From the NCBI GenBank assembly GCA_000467715.1, contig AJFK01000464.1, positions 119,475 through 183,474 of the forward strand: 64,000 nucleotides of DNA, given 5' to 3'. The stretch comes from Hysterium pulicare CBS 123377. Its lineage: Eukaryota > Ascomycota > Dothideomycetes > Hysteriales > Hysteriaceae. Below, in pieces: positions 11,791 through 22,486 of this stretch. The notes beneath the pieces were generated by a model. That model was not told the origin of the DNA and did no database searches. It saw nothing but the letters and a program-made list of their open reading frames with translations. Every line of letters starts with the position of its first letter. The stretch's first letter is position 1. Both the position numbers and the translations under genes were made by a program.

Positions 11791-12758
11791 ATGGATACTG
11801 GATCTGATCGAGCATCAACTGGGATGCAGCCTACAATAGAATCGGACTCTGAGTCCGACACGATGTACACCCCCGCACCTACCGTTGTGGAGCCAGACTA
11901 CGCTACTCCATTAGGTGCGTCGGACTCACAGTCAGAGGGTGCGGAGCCCACAGCTACTGTAGAGCCTGGTTTGGCTGGCCTGTCTCTGGATTCTGAGGAA
12001 TCTGAGGAGGATGTAAGTACCTATTCACTAGTTTCACGCTCCTCTGGAATGCTGTTTCTTCAGATTTCAGGCTCTGACTGTGCTCTGTAGAAAGTTGAGT
12101 ATAGCGACGAATGTCCTCTTCTTCCGGCAAGCGCTCCACTCGATCATCCCCACGTCATCATCAACTGCCACTGGAAGATGTATGATCCTCCCGAGAAGCT
12201 CCGTCTTTGCGATGGAGTTGCCACGGTGCTGTGGCGATCCGGACCAGGCGCATTGAGTGACTTCATGAACCCCCAAATTCGACTGTTCAAGATGATTCGA
12301 AAGTTGGATCATATTTCGTACCATGACATGAAGAAGCACCTCATGTCATTTGTGATCTGCCGTATGGGGAATGAGGTTCTGGTAAGTTAAACTGTGGCAT
12401 CGAGACCTAACAATGGGATCCGCTGACTCTGAATCTGCAGGCAGCGACTGTCGAGGGGGATGCTGAGCAGCCCGGTGCTATCCTCAAGGTCATGAAATAC
12501 GCCAAAGCGAGGGTTGACTTCACTGGCAGGTGGAAAGTGTACTGGGCAGCTCATGGTGGATTCCTCACTGTCAGTGGCAAGGGTTCGCTGTGGGGAAAAC
12601 TTCGGACGGTCGTCAATGATTACACTTCTCCCGCTCCCACGACTGAGTGTCCTCATGTGGATCGAAACATTGAGATCGCCATTGCCAGCGGATTCATCGG
12701 GTGGGCAATCTGGCGTGACGAATTTGGCGGACGAGCGACTTGGAGCACTGGTGTCTAA
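11791..12758 (+). CDS. Unknown protein, paralog of the previous gene (copy 2) with acidic N-terminal extension
   Basis: Three exons: 11791-12012, 12091-12381, 12441-12758, coding 276 residues. Exon 1 adds about 74 residues of Ser/Glu/Asp-rich, probably disordered sequence (ESDSESDTMYTPAPT and SLDSEESEED) that copy 1 lacks. From residue 75 the protein aligns with copy 1, including the intron after NEVL and the FTGRWKVYW segment. No enzyme motif is visible, and the acidic leader would fit a nuclear or scaffold protein, which is inference only. Copy 1 lies 430 bp upstream in the same orientation. Confidence 0.75.
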
Positions 12759-13128
12759 GATCAGCAGTCAGTGATAGGTCATGAACGGTGATTTCAGAAA
12801 AGCTCGTCGTATGGCCTCTCTTATACACATGCCATGTTTGGGAAGGAAGTGGAATACTTCATGTTGTGCTCCGCTGAGTTCACTCCATATGGAAAAATGA
12901 CCGCGGGTTTGATTCTCGAAGTCGAGGCATCCTTCTAAAATCAATTTAAAATCAAAGTCCACAACTATCTCAGAAACTTCAAAGGCTATCTTTGAATAAT
13001 GATCTTTCGCTTCTCCCTTCCAAACTCCCATGGCAAACTCCGCCGTCCCATTTCTGAAAACCCTGCGCTATTCACACCAAAAGGGTAATTTCTAGATCGC
13101 GAGAATCCGCCGTTGTAACGGGGGGAGC

Positions 13129-13178
13129 TATCTTTAGCTTTTATTGTGATTTGTAAGGAAGATAGAGGTCGGTGTTTG
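13129..13178 (+). repeat. Direct repeat, left copy (50 bp)
   Basis: Matches 13768-13817 at 40 of 50 positions without gaps, ending in the identical 13-mer GAGGTCGGTGTTTG-type block. Nine of the ten differences are transitions, which suggests RIP or deamination rather than random drift. Confidence 0.7.
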
Positions 13179-13767
13179 CATCCACAGGTGTCATAATTCG
13201 TCGTTTTCAGAGGATAGGCGTGCGTGTACCATCTTCCTTTCCACCAGCCTGTATAGCTGATTTGATAAGGCGTTTAAGTAAGTTGCTATCTCTCAGATTA
13301 TTTAAATGAAGCTTATGCAATAGGATCTACCAAGACTTAGGTGGATTTAGTAGCCCGCAGGACGACGAGTTTTGACACCCCCTGTGGAAGGTCTGCTGAT
13401 GTTTCGCCGTAGCAAGAGGAACGAATAGAAGAACTCGGGTCCGGATGACTACGTGTATTCACTGAAATAGGGGTTTGCCATTGGATGTTAGTACCTGAAG
13501 GGATTCTCAAGGTCTGCTTTCGGATTGTAAAAGTCGTGCAAAGGATATTATTTTAGATGCTAGGTTAAATATACACTCATTCTATAGTAGCTTTGTATGA
13601 TTTAGAGGCTTTAATAGACTAATAAGTATCTCCAACTTAATATTAGTATCTTCTTACTTATTATCCTCAAAAGGTTCCTCTTCAAGTTTTTATAAAGTTA
13701 AGGGTAGTAGAAAACAAGATTTCTTTTACTACAGTGCGGGATTTGGGCCAGATGCTGTATAATGAGT

Positions 13768-13817
13768 TGTCTTTGGCTGTCATTGTAATTTATGAGGAAA
13801 ACGGAGGTCGGTGTTTG
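13768..13817 (+). repeat. Direct repeat, right copy (50 bp)
   Basis: Partner of 13129-13178, 639 bp downstream in the same orientation. The two bracket an AT-rich core, which could be terminal repeats of a small decayed element or a local duplication. No transposase remnant is visible. Confidence 0.7.
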
Positions 13818-14048
13818 ATTGAGTGTTGATCTATGCCGCTACGGCAGTCTCGGTGAATGCTTGGACCCTGGATTTCTTGGCGCGGGGCACGTGCGGGGTA
13901 CCTGAAAATGAAATATTTTATCCCACGTCCACTGAAAAAATCAAAGTTCAACATAATAAGCAAAGACTTCTCATCCGAGACATATAAAATACCTCAGGAA
14001 GTCTAGCAATTCTCTTAGATCGTCGATTGAGCTTCAGAATCAACCACA

Positions 14049-15245
14049 ATGCCTCTGCCAAGACAAGTCTTCGTAGCAGTCATAGGTAATCATTCAGTCC
14101 ACTCATCAAGCTTTAATGATCAATTATCTGGACATATACTAATGCTTATACCAGGTGCCGGAGGCGTAGGTCGTCACTTTCTCACTCAACTCTCACACCT
14201 CGCCTCGAGTCTCTCCCAGAACCCTTCCGCCCCAACCTACCTCTCCCTGATCTACCTGTCTACATCCAAGAAAGCTCTCCACAGCGCCGACTACCATCCA
14301 TTACATCTCTCTTCATGGGAAAATGAACTCTCCAGCTCCACAACCGCACCGCTATCCCCTCAGGAACTAGCGGTGTATTTGGCGAAGGCTCCGAATAAGG
14401 TGGTCTTAGTGGACAACACTAGTAACCAAGCTATAGCCGACGCTTATCCTACCTTTTTGAAGAAGGGAATAAGCATTGTGACACCAAACAAGAAAGCCTT
14501 CTCGGGAAGCTACCAGCTATGGAAGGACATCTTCTCATCGGCTGCAAATGGGTCGGGACATCCATCTGATGGATGGGTATTCCATGAGTCGAGCGTCGGC
14601 GCTGGCCTCCCGGTTATCTCCACACTCAAAGAGCTGGTCGAGACGGGTGATGAGGTCTTAAAGATCGAGGGAGTGTTTTCCGGCACCATGTCCTTCCTAT
14701 TCAACTCATTTATGCCGGTAGGAGGTGGCGGAGGGAAATTCTCCGAGGAAGTCAAGTCGGCAAAAGAGGCAGGGTTCACAGAACCGGATCCAAGAGACGA
14801 CCTGAATGGTTTAGATGTCGCAAGAAAACTGACGATTCTCGCGAGGTTAGCTGGACTGCTGGTGGAGTCACCTACTTCCTTTCCTGTCCAGAGCTTAATC
14901 CCTAAGGAGCTGGAGTCTTGCAAGAGCGGCGATGAGTTTGTGTCCCGACTCTCCGAATTCGACTCGCAAATGGAGGAATTGAAGAAATCTGCAGCGGACG
15001 AGGGCAAGGTTGTGAGATTCGTTGGTAGTATGGATGTAGTAAAGAAAGATGTGAAGGTGGGCCTGGAGAAGTTCGACCAGAGTCACCCCATCGCAGCTTT
15101 GAAAGGCAGCGATAACATCATCAGTTTCTATACCAAGAGATATGGGAGCAACCCATTGATCATTCAGGGCGCAGGGGCCGGAGGCGAGGTCACAGCGATG
15201 GGAGTCACCGGAGACCTTATCAAAGTCCTGCGGCTATTGCAGTAA
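14049..15245 (+). CDS. HOM6: Homoserine dehydrogenase
   Basis: Two exons, 14049-14085 and 14155-15245, coding 375 residues, a normal length for the fungal enzyme. It reduces aspartate semialdehyde to homoserine with NAD(P)H, the branch point to threonine, methionine and isoleucine. Splicing joins VAVI to GAGGVGRHFL, restoring the Rossmann glycine motif (residues 13-18). Further family blocks are FHESSVGAGLPVISTLKEL, VFSGTMSFLFNSF, KEAGFTEPDPRDDLNGLDVA (catalytic Asp/Lys region) and IIQGAGAGGEVTAMGVTGDL at the C-terminus. The 69-nt intron is a multiple of three and has no stop, so the frame also reads through unspliced, with 23 extra residues inside the glycine loop; that form should not bind cofactor. 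Cytosolic, no targeting signal. Confidence 0.96.
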   Translation: MPLPRQVFVAVIGNHSVHSSSFNDQLSGHILMLIPGAGGVGRHFLTQLSHLASSLSQNPSAPTYLSLIYLSTSKKALHSADYHPLHLSSWENELSSSTTAPLSPQELAVYLAKAPNKVVLVDNTSNQAIADAYPTFLKKGISIVTPNKKAFSGSYQLWKDIFSSAANGSGHPSDGWVFHESSVGAGLPVISTLKELVETGDEVLKIEGVFSGTMSFLFNSFMPVGGGGGKFSEEVKSAKEAGFTEPDPRDDLNGLDVARKLTILARLAGLLVESPTSFPVQSLIPKELESCKSGDEFVSRLSEFDSQMEELKKSAADEGKVVRFVGSMDVVKKDVKVGLEKFDQSHPIAALKGSDNIISFYTKRYGSNPLIIQGAGAGGEVTAMGVTGDLIKVLRLLQ

Positions 15246-17281
15246 GGTAAGGGCGTCAAAAGTTTTTGAGCTTATAGGGTAGGCTAGGTTCCTCACAATG
15301 GACGTGTTAAGTCTATGCAAGAGTTCATGTTCTCCAACGTGAGACTGGCTGCTCAGTCGAAATTGAGTCATCTTCCTGACTGAACCCATAGGTAACGCAA
15401 ATCGCTTAAGTCGAGGCAGAGGTGGCTGGGTGCGACTAGGATAGGATGCGAGCGAACGCTGAGTTGGTCCTCAATTCCACCACCACCGAAGCCTCCTCAC
15501 GGAGATGACATTCGCGTTTAGATGTCAAGAACTTGTGCCAATTTCGGACAGAGTGATGGCCGCCATTGGCATACCCAGGCCCTGTGGACGTGTAACGGAA
15601 CATGATCTAGCGGTTGATACGTCAGAAACATTTCCATGGAAACGAGACAACCATAATGAACTCGATCTGGTGAGGTGAGAGCACGCATTGCAGTATGCAA
15701 GTTACTTCAACAGATGCATGTGGAGAAGCAGGCTCATAGCATGCCCTGGGATGTTACGTAGGATGTTTCACGCCCGCAGGATGGTTTACGCCCCGTTCCA
15801 GGCATCATCAGGCTTACATCCATTTCAACTACTGCACCCGCACCAGTCGCCAACTCACATCCACTCCAAAGACCACACTACACTACACACCAGACATTAA
15901 CTTGCATCCATCCAAGCAATCTTCATACAGACGCTGACTTGCAAATTGTGTCGACCGGGTGCTAGAATCTCATATATCACCAAAAAAGATTTGGCATTGG
16001 CCGATGAACCTGGCCCGCAGTAAGCTAATCTTCCATTTTTTCTCGACGTATATGAAGTCGTTCTCGAAATAACCTCAAGCTGTCTCGATCTCTCAAGCTC
16101 GGATGCGTGCCGGGAACCCGAAGCGCCTTCTCTTCATCGGCGAACCCCGTACCTTCCTGCCGTTGAAGCTAAGCAATCATGGCAGTGAGTTGCTCCACCT
16201 GTGAAGTAAGCCTGACAACAAATGATCTCATCTGAGCCTCCGACTCGTAAATTTTCGAAATACTGCGAGTCGAGGATGGGAATAATTGCGGCATGTCAGA
16301 GCGTGGGATCCTGAGAGCCAAACTGATAGGCAGGGTTCGCCTTCGAGGGACATGGAACGTTGGAACTTCTGTCAGCTGGTACCGGTGAAGGTAATGTCGC
16401 GTAGGAGCTGCATCATAGGGCCTATGGCCTGGGAAGGCCAGGATGCGTGAGGCGGGATCTCAGCTTGCGTTCCCTAGTCGACGAATCGAGGTATCTTTGA
16501 CGGGTGCCTCTCTATCCGCGGCTGGCTAATAGATTATCATGTCTACAGCCGCAGCCAGGGCAGCCTTCATGCACTCGGAACCAGAGGCGTGTGTTGGCCC
16601 AGTGCGGGTCAGAGTTTGGTGTGCTTCCGAACCTGAATGTTTCTTCCGTGAGTCTGTTTAGCTGAAGTCAAGCGTCATTGGCCAGCCGCCCGATTTGTTA
16701 TGCATCGTAACTCTTGGCAACCACGACGACTTCGACTGCCGGTAATCTTTCCCTTCGTTGTCGGTGGTGAATTAGCACAACACGCACAAGTTCTTGCCGT
16801 CACTGGGCGCTTATATGCACAACACCCGCCACCCAACTGACTCTTCCTCTAGGGCTCCGCTACCATACAAGTCCTCTAAGATATGCATACGTGATAATGT
16901 ACTAATCCGACGCGGGACTATCGAAGAATTTCCCCCAGCCATGCTCATACAGTGCGCACACCGCTGTAGCCAGCGAAACTGAAAGACCATGATTCGCCCT
17001 GCTTTGTCAAAAGTCACAGGAGCTTGGCCAGCCAGAGTGCAGAAGTAGAATAATAGGATGAGGGCGTTCTCAGCAGATGCAGGAGGGCTTTCGGGCCAAG
17101 GAAGTATAAAAGCCTCCGTCGTGGTGATCGATTCATTCTTTTGCTTGGTTCATCACTCTTCATCTGCCTACACGAAGTATCTCCGTGCTTTCGATTCATT
17201 CTACCTTCTATATCCCAGCCTCTAGCCGACCAGAATTACACAATCTCTCAGTCCGACTGATTACGTCTCTCGAGCCCCATC
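15246..17281. other. Long gene-free region upstream of the first PRDGG gene
   Basis: About 2 kb with GC-rich sequence but no credible exon chain. Its last ~200-370 bp resemble the DNA upstream of the second PRDGG gene (about 24775-25000). A CATAGGGCCTATG palindrome lies at about 16413. The region could be a long promoter, a non-coding transcript or decayed DNA; the sequence alone does not decide. Confidence 0.5.
17068..17112 (+). promoter_or_regulatory. Core promoter with TATA box, conserved with the 24.95 kb copy
   Basis: TCAGCAGATG followed by a GCTTTC block and GTATAAAAG (17104-17112), about 170 bp before the ATG of the small gene. The same order (TCAGCAGATG, ACTTTC, GTATAAG) occurs at 24945-24990 before its paralog, with nearly equal spacing. 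Conservation of spacing supports a promoter role. Confidence 0.6.
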
Positions 17282-17664
17282 ATGGCCTCTTTGATCAAGC
17301 TTGTCTTGCCGGAAGCCCAAAGATGCAATGGTATGTGATGGAGCTTGGTACCATCTTGCCTGACTTCCTCCTTTTATGCCTGTTATGCAAAGACGTAATT
17401 TGCTAACTTATCATAGTCCATCTAGGATCTATGCTTCCTGCCCTTCACGTTGATACATCACCACCTCTTAGGCCCCAGGGCATCGTCTCTTGCCCCGACA
17501 TCATTGACCCAAATTTGTATGACGGAATTGGACCCTTTTCGAGGAACAATGTTGCGCTTTCTTCCGTAGAGCTGTCGATGGCTCGAAGTGATGAGCCTCA
17601 GCCCAGAGACGGATGCGGTCAGCGTAAGCCAGGCATGACGAAGAGCACTATGGCATACGAATAA
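17282..17664 (+). CDS. Small PRDGG-family protein, copy A (98 aa)
   Basis: Two exons, 17282-17330 (49 nt) and 17417-17664, phase-1 intron with GTATGT donor, a TGCTAACT branch site and ATAG acceptor. The 98-residue product has no signal peptide or membrane segment and matches no family I know. Reality is supported by copy B at 25163: both have a 49-nt first exon, LPEAQ at residues 9-14, a NN-hydrophobic block (SRNNVALSS here), and the identical string RSDEPQPRDG followed by (C/G)GQR(K/R)P. Upstream DNA is also related. It lies tail to tail with the HeLo-like/ankyrin gene, 221 bp from its stop codon. The basic, glycine-containing C-terminal block could bind nucleic acid or phosphate groups, but that is speculation. 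Confidence 0.7.
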
Positions 17665-17885
17665 GGCAACAAATCGGCTCTGAACCAAGATGCCACTATG
17701 AAGGACGGTTGGGGTAGAGCAAAGTCGAGAGTTAGTTAGGGGTAAGAGGCACGCTGTAGTTGAGATAGCGGATTGTTGGCTCATCTCTTGTACTTGTAGC
17801 AACAGTATCAGAAGACCAAGTTCTATATCAGCGATGAAATTAATATATTTCAATATTTACCAAGGAAGGTTGATAGACCGATATC

Positions 17886-19895
17886 TTAATCCACCCACGA
17901 ACCGGGCATTGGCCATCGACTTTGACATAAATGCTTTTGCAACTTTCGGGTTTTGGCCTTCTGACGGCGGTTGGAACGCTGGTCTCGTAAGGTTTTTCTT
18001 TTCTGATTTGTCCTGTTGTTGGAGTCCCAGTACATATTTACGTCGACATCCGCGTACGAAAAGGGCCAGCAGACTTCTCCGTCGATTAAATTTTCGCGGT
18101 CCCATCCAATCCCCTTGAATACGCTAGCAATAAGATATCCAGGAAAGGTTGGATTAAGGACCCACTCCCATCCAAGACCCCAGCAACGATCGGTGCTGTA
18201 GCGTACCACGATCCTCTTTTGACGGGCAGGGTGAAAGTTACTGTATTTGACTAATAAGCCCCCTGGATGCGATTGCAACTCGTACTTTAGGTAGGAGTCA
18301 ATGTCAACGGCAGCCAAAGCAAGGGCAGTTAACCATTGCTGACCAATCAGCTCGCTGTCAGCTTCGTCCATGCACCAAAGGAATAGCTCGTCCACTAGAT
18401 CCAAAGATTTCTCTCTACGGAGGCAGGGAATCGCGGAGAGGAGCTTGACAATCAAAGGTATGTGCGACGGGTCTGGCTCTACACTAAATTTTCTCAGAGC
18501 AACCACGAGGAAAAATTCGTTGATTTTCTCGGTCTCGTCCGCACACACGCTTCGTTGCGCGTGACCATGGAGCCATTCTTGAGCGGGGATCGTTCCACGT
18601 AGCCAATTTATGCGGTGGTGTCGGAGTTCGCAAAAATCAAAATTACAGTGACCTCTGTCCAACAAAATACGCATAGTATCGATTTCTCTGCCCTTTGATC
18701 TCGATCCGAAGTAGCCCAGACCCATGTATTCAAGGGGATTACCATAAGTAGGATCATCTTCCGCTTGAACGCCGAGTTGGATAAGAAGTTCGCAAATTTC
18801 TGCTTGACAAAATGCTGCAGCAACCTAGTGCCTTGATTAGTAAAGCAGAGTGTTTCCCGATCTAATATGAGAACTTTACATGAAGTAGAGTCAGCCCGTA
18901 TTCTGTGCGTGTGAATGGATGTATTACACCTGAGTTCAAGCACTGTTGAACTTCAGATACAGTTCCGTGTTCGAAGAGTCCCAAAAGAGAAGAGTTTACA
19001 GATATGATGGGGTATGTTGTTAGCGAAGGCAATATGCTTCCATATGGCCTGCGTACAGCCAACCGTAATCCACGCTTGAATGTCGGTGAAGAGTACAACA
19101 AGATGAAGTCCTCGCAAACTCGTCTCTCGTCTTCACTTTTCAAATACTTGGCAGCTTGCTCACCGAGAGACATAGTTTGCACTATTCTAAAAGCACGTAT
19201 GCTTAACGCATTCAGAGCAGAAGCAACAGGTATTGATCGACGCCGAAATGATACCATCGAAGTTGGATGATATTCACACAAAGAGCTTTGCGTGGAAGTA
19301 CCTAAAACTTCGATCCTACCAATATCGTACCGGGAGTTATTTCCTGGCGGCCATTGCTCTATGTGGCCTGTAGCAAAAGTTGACGGTTTCATATGATGAA
19401 GTCTTGCCTCGCAGTTAGACCGTGATGCAAACTAAATGTTTTGACTTACTGGATTCTTGTGAAGTTCACCGCCAGAGCAGCACTTAATGTCGCGATAGCG
19501 TGCTGGATTCTAGTCTCACAGGCCATCACGTCCTTAGCTTTCAATCCCAGCCTCACAGAAGCCCAAGACTTGAATTTAGATGAGTTGAGAGAACCTTTGT
19601 GCTTGCTGACAAGCTTTTGCAAAGGCAGTAAATGATGCTCGCATTCTCTTAAACAGCCTAGGACCGTGGCAGACGCAGCAGGCACCCATTGAAATGACGC
19701 TTGGTGTGCGAAGAGCTGCCTTATATCGTCGAGAAGTGAACGTAGATTCCCAAGGATCCTAGTAAGTCTTTCAATCTCGGCAGGGGCTCCTTTGACGACT
19801 GTGATGAAATTTCGAACGGAGTCAACAGAGTCGATAAGTTGGATGGATAAGGATAGAACGGCGATGCCACTGGCAGCCGCACTGAAAACGTCCAT
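17886..19895 (-). CDS. HeLo-like N-terminal / ankyrin protein, copy 1
   Basis: Three exons: 19895-19450, 19402-18880, 18824-17886, coding 635 residues. Residues 1-150 (starting MDVFSAAASGIAVLSLSIQL, then VVKGAPAEIERL) resemble the helical N-terminal domain found on fungal STAND/NLR-like and heterokaryon-incompatibility proteins. An ankyrin-like segment follows around residues 290-350 (VIHPFTRTEYGLTLLH joined by splicing to VAAAFCQAEICELLIQLG). The last ~230 residues form a conserved block with KRIVVRYSTDRCWGLGWEW and the end PGSWVD. There is no NACHT or NB-ARC domain. The paralog at 36408 has the same three-exon structure with an identical 523-nt middle exon. Intron 1 uses an AAG acceptor in both. 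HeLo domains can be membrane-active in cell death, but this has not been shown for this architecture. Confidence 0.82.
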
Positions 19896-20360
19896 CTTTA
19901 GGGCTCGAGAATCCTACACCTGTTGGCTGAGTGTGTTCCTCTAGAAAAGAATCTCTTGTAAGATTAGAACAGTGACAGAAAGAATGGGAAACCAGATCTG
20001 CAACATTTTCAAAAGTCTTCCAGCTTCCGGACAAGGCTGAGGATGCCTGGAGAGAATAATGGAGGGGTTCCAGCCACAGAAATGGCGTTCAGCTCCTCTA
20101 CTCAGCCTTGCGCGCCCCCGACCGAAGTTAATACTTTGTCGATTCGGATATTATCCCAAGACGAACTCCTTCCACACATATCTGGATAGCTTTGAATTAT
20201 TGTCCGAATTGAGGGTCGAATTGAAAGGCGATCGTGATCCGAGACGATTTTGCTCCGGCGATCTGGGTGGAGGTCCGATACTAGTTGAGATAACCATCCG
20301 GGTACAAACTCAACTCATGCGCAAACTACATGTCGAGGCGCCTATATTTCGTATTCTAGT
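19896..20360. other. Gene-free stretch
   Basis: About 465 bp between the start of the HeLo-like gene and the 3' end of the ABC pseudogene. No credible coding sequence; it would hold the HeLo-like gene's promoter. Confidence 0.5.
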
Positions 20361-22486
20361 TTAAGTAATAACGGCCTCCCGCGTCACTCTCGACTTATGA
20401 TTATACAAGTCCCTAAACGCACTCGGCCTACTCAATAACGCCTCAGGCGCATCGAATTCCACCAACCTCCCATCCTTACAACGCAATCTTATCGAAATCC
20501 AAAACGGTGTTCAACCTGTGTGCCACCGAGATGATCGTTGCATCGGCAAATTCCTCACGAATGACCCACTGGACCAGCCCATCCGTTGTGACGTCAATGC
20601 TACTCGACACCTCATCTAGAACGACAACTTTGCTCCTGCGAAGAAGTGCCCGCGCCAAGCAAAAAAGCTGTCTTTGACCATGGGAGAAAAAGTCTGCATC
20701 TAAGTCCGCATCCAAACCGCCTTTAGATTCAACGATTGCCCAGAGCTGCACTTTGCGTAGTGCATCAGTGATTTCATCGTCAGTGCGGAGGTTGCTGGGA
20801 GAGGCGTTGAACCGAATGCTGCCTTTCATGAAGAAAGGATCCTGGGGAATGGCGTTGAATCGAGATCGGACTGTCTGTCGAGGAACTTTTGTGATATCGA
20901 CGCCGTCAACGATTATAGAACTACTTGGTGTAACTTCAAGAAGGCGGAAAAGCGTCATGGTTAGAGAGAGAATACACTCGCACAGAGTAAACGTCTAAAG
21001 AGTGTTGATAGTCGCAACTCTTGGACACGAAGCCCTTGCACTATTTCATTGAGTTTGGGGGCGAAACCGAGAACTTTTACAGCCTGATGCGCCACGTCAA
21101 CGCCAGACTAGAAATGTGATTGCGAATTAACTGACTTTCATAGGACCAAGCATTGATGCAGTGACATCGACTCGAGCCTGAATGCCTTCGTTCCATATCT
21201 TTTGGGACCTCTTAATATGATTGGAGATCAACATCACACACCCAGTTGATATTGCAGCTACGGCGGCGGGCGCCAGGGAAGATAACCCGATTTGCCTGTA
21301 CAGCAACCACATTGCTATTCCCAATTCCACCAGCACTCCGCAAAGTTCGTGCCAGTTTGTGAATCCGCCACAGATGGTTTCTACGTCAAGAAAGCTGATT
21401 AGCTCAAATTATCTTGCACGTAGGACATTGGATCGAAAAATGCACACCGGTTTCATTCGACATCAACGTTAAAGCTGCGGATTCGTTGAGAGAAGTGATG
21501 CTCAATTCAATCCTGTTCTGAATTGACAAATTCGACTGTCCGTGAGAGAAGGAAAGGTTGGGTGTATTTGAAAGCGATAAGGCAGAGGCGAGGAAAGATG
21601 CACAATGCCAATTGTCGACGGGTCGATTTCAAGGTGGACCAGAATAGCGCATGAGAACGAGATTTTCTTGCCTTGGACCATGTTCTTTGCGCCCGGCTTC
21701 TCAGTACCCGCGAACTCATGCTTTTTTCTATCGGGTACAAATCGTCCTTGCGAATGATTCGGCAGAAGCCAATAGTCAGCAGCGAGTTCAACCACCAAAA
21801 GAATGCACGAGAATATGGCCCACTGGTGGCCTCCGGACTCTCATCTCTATATCCAGTCAGGAGAATCATGCGCGTCTCTGTCGCCTCCAGAATAGTAGTT
21901 ATTAATTCTAGAGCAACCATGACGGTAAATACAGCAGCAATTGATCTAGGGGCTCCTTCGACCCAGAGTATTCTCACGTGAGCGATATCAAAAAGGAGGG
22001 TAATGAATAGATATACGTTAATCAAGGTCGAAGGTCGGATGGAGCGAACATGCTCTGCATGTGAGAGAAGGCGCAATGCAACTGCATCGGCGAGAATGAG
22101 CGCCGCAGCAGCCAACGAGGTGGCGTTCTGACAGTGGGATTTGTAGCATAGATACCAAGATAGCCGCCTGGAAAAGAGTGAAAAGAGCCAGAAAACCCAA
22201 TTTTTTGCCATGAAGCAGACTGCGATACTTTTTTCGAGCGTACAAGCAACGATCGTAAGCGGAAGGGGAGAAGTAGAAGTAAAACAGAAGATGGCACAAT
22301 GGAAAGAATGGTAAACTCGAATTGAGGGCTGAAGTCAAAATGGTCCGACAGCATCGGCCCAAAATGTATGAGGCCTTGCTCGAATGCTGTCAAATTTGAG
22401 TCCATCATTGTTGTTGACGGATGAAGCAAATGGCGACGTGAGATGAAAGTTACGTCCGCCTGAAAGACGCGAAGATCGGAGCTCAA
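20361..22486 (-). pseudogene. Collapsed ABC-C (MRP-type) transporter
   Basis: Reading from 22486 downward, pieces of one full-size ABC-C exporter appear in order but in different frames. These are the N-terminal membrane domain (FTILSIVPSSVLLLLLPFRL, then KLGFLALFTLFQAAILV in a second frame, then LADAVALRLLSHAEHVRS in a third), part of the first transmembrane domain (to about VKVLGFAPKLNEIVQGLRV), then directly the second nucleotide-binding domain from just after Walker A (SLTMTLFRLLEV). The latter includes the signature FSHGQRQLFCLARALL, Walker B VVVLDEVSSSID and the H-loop VAHRL. The tail LVEFDAPEALLSRPSAFRDL is again frame-shifted. By family comparison roughly 800 residues (rest of TMD1, NBD1, TMD2) are gone, with a junction near 20970. 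The locus cannot make a transporter. Confidence 0.88.

Larger units (their letters stand above)
12759..14048. other. Gene-free stretch with AT-rich, RIP-like patch
   Basis: About 1.3 kb between the paralog pair and homoserine dehydrogenase. A conspicuously AT- and TpA-rich patch spans about 13540-13735, unlike the flanks, and lies between two direct repeats (separate entries). The sequence just before 14049 is the homoserine dehydrogenase promoter. No open frame of note. Confidence 0.6.

Noticed and set aside
14085-14155. Reading homoserine dehydrogenase as one unspliced 398-residue protein
   Set aside because: The extra 23 residues interrupt the cofactor glycine loop and are bounded by good splice signals with a branch site.
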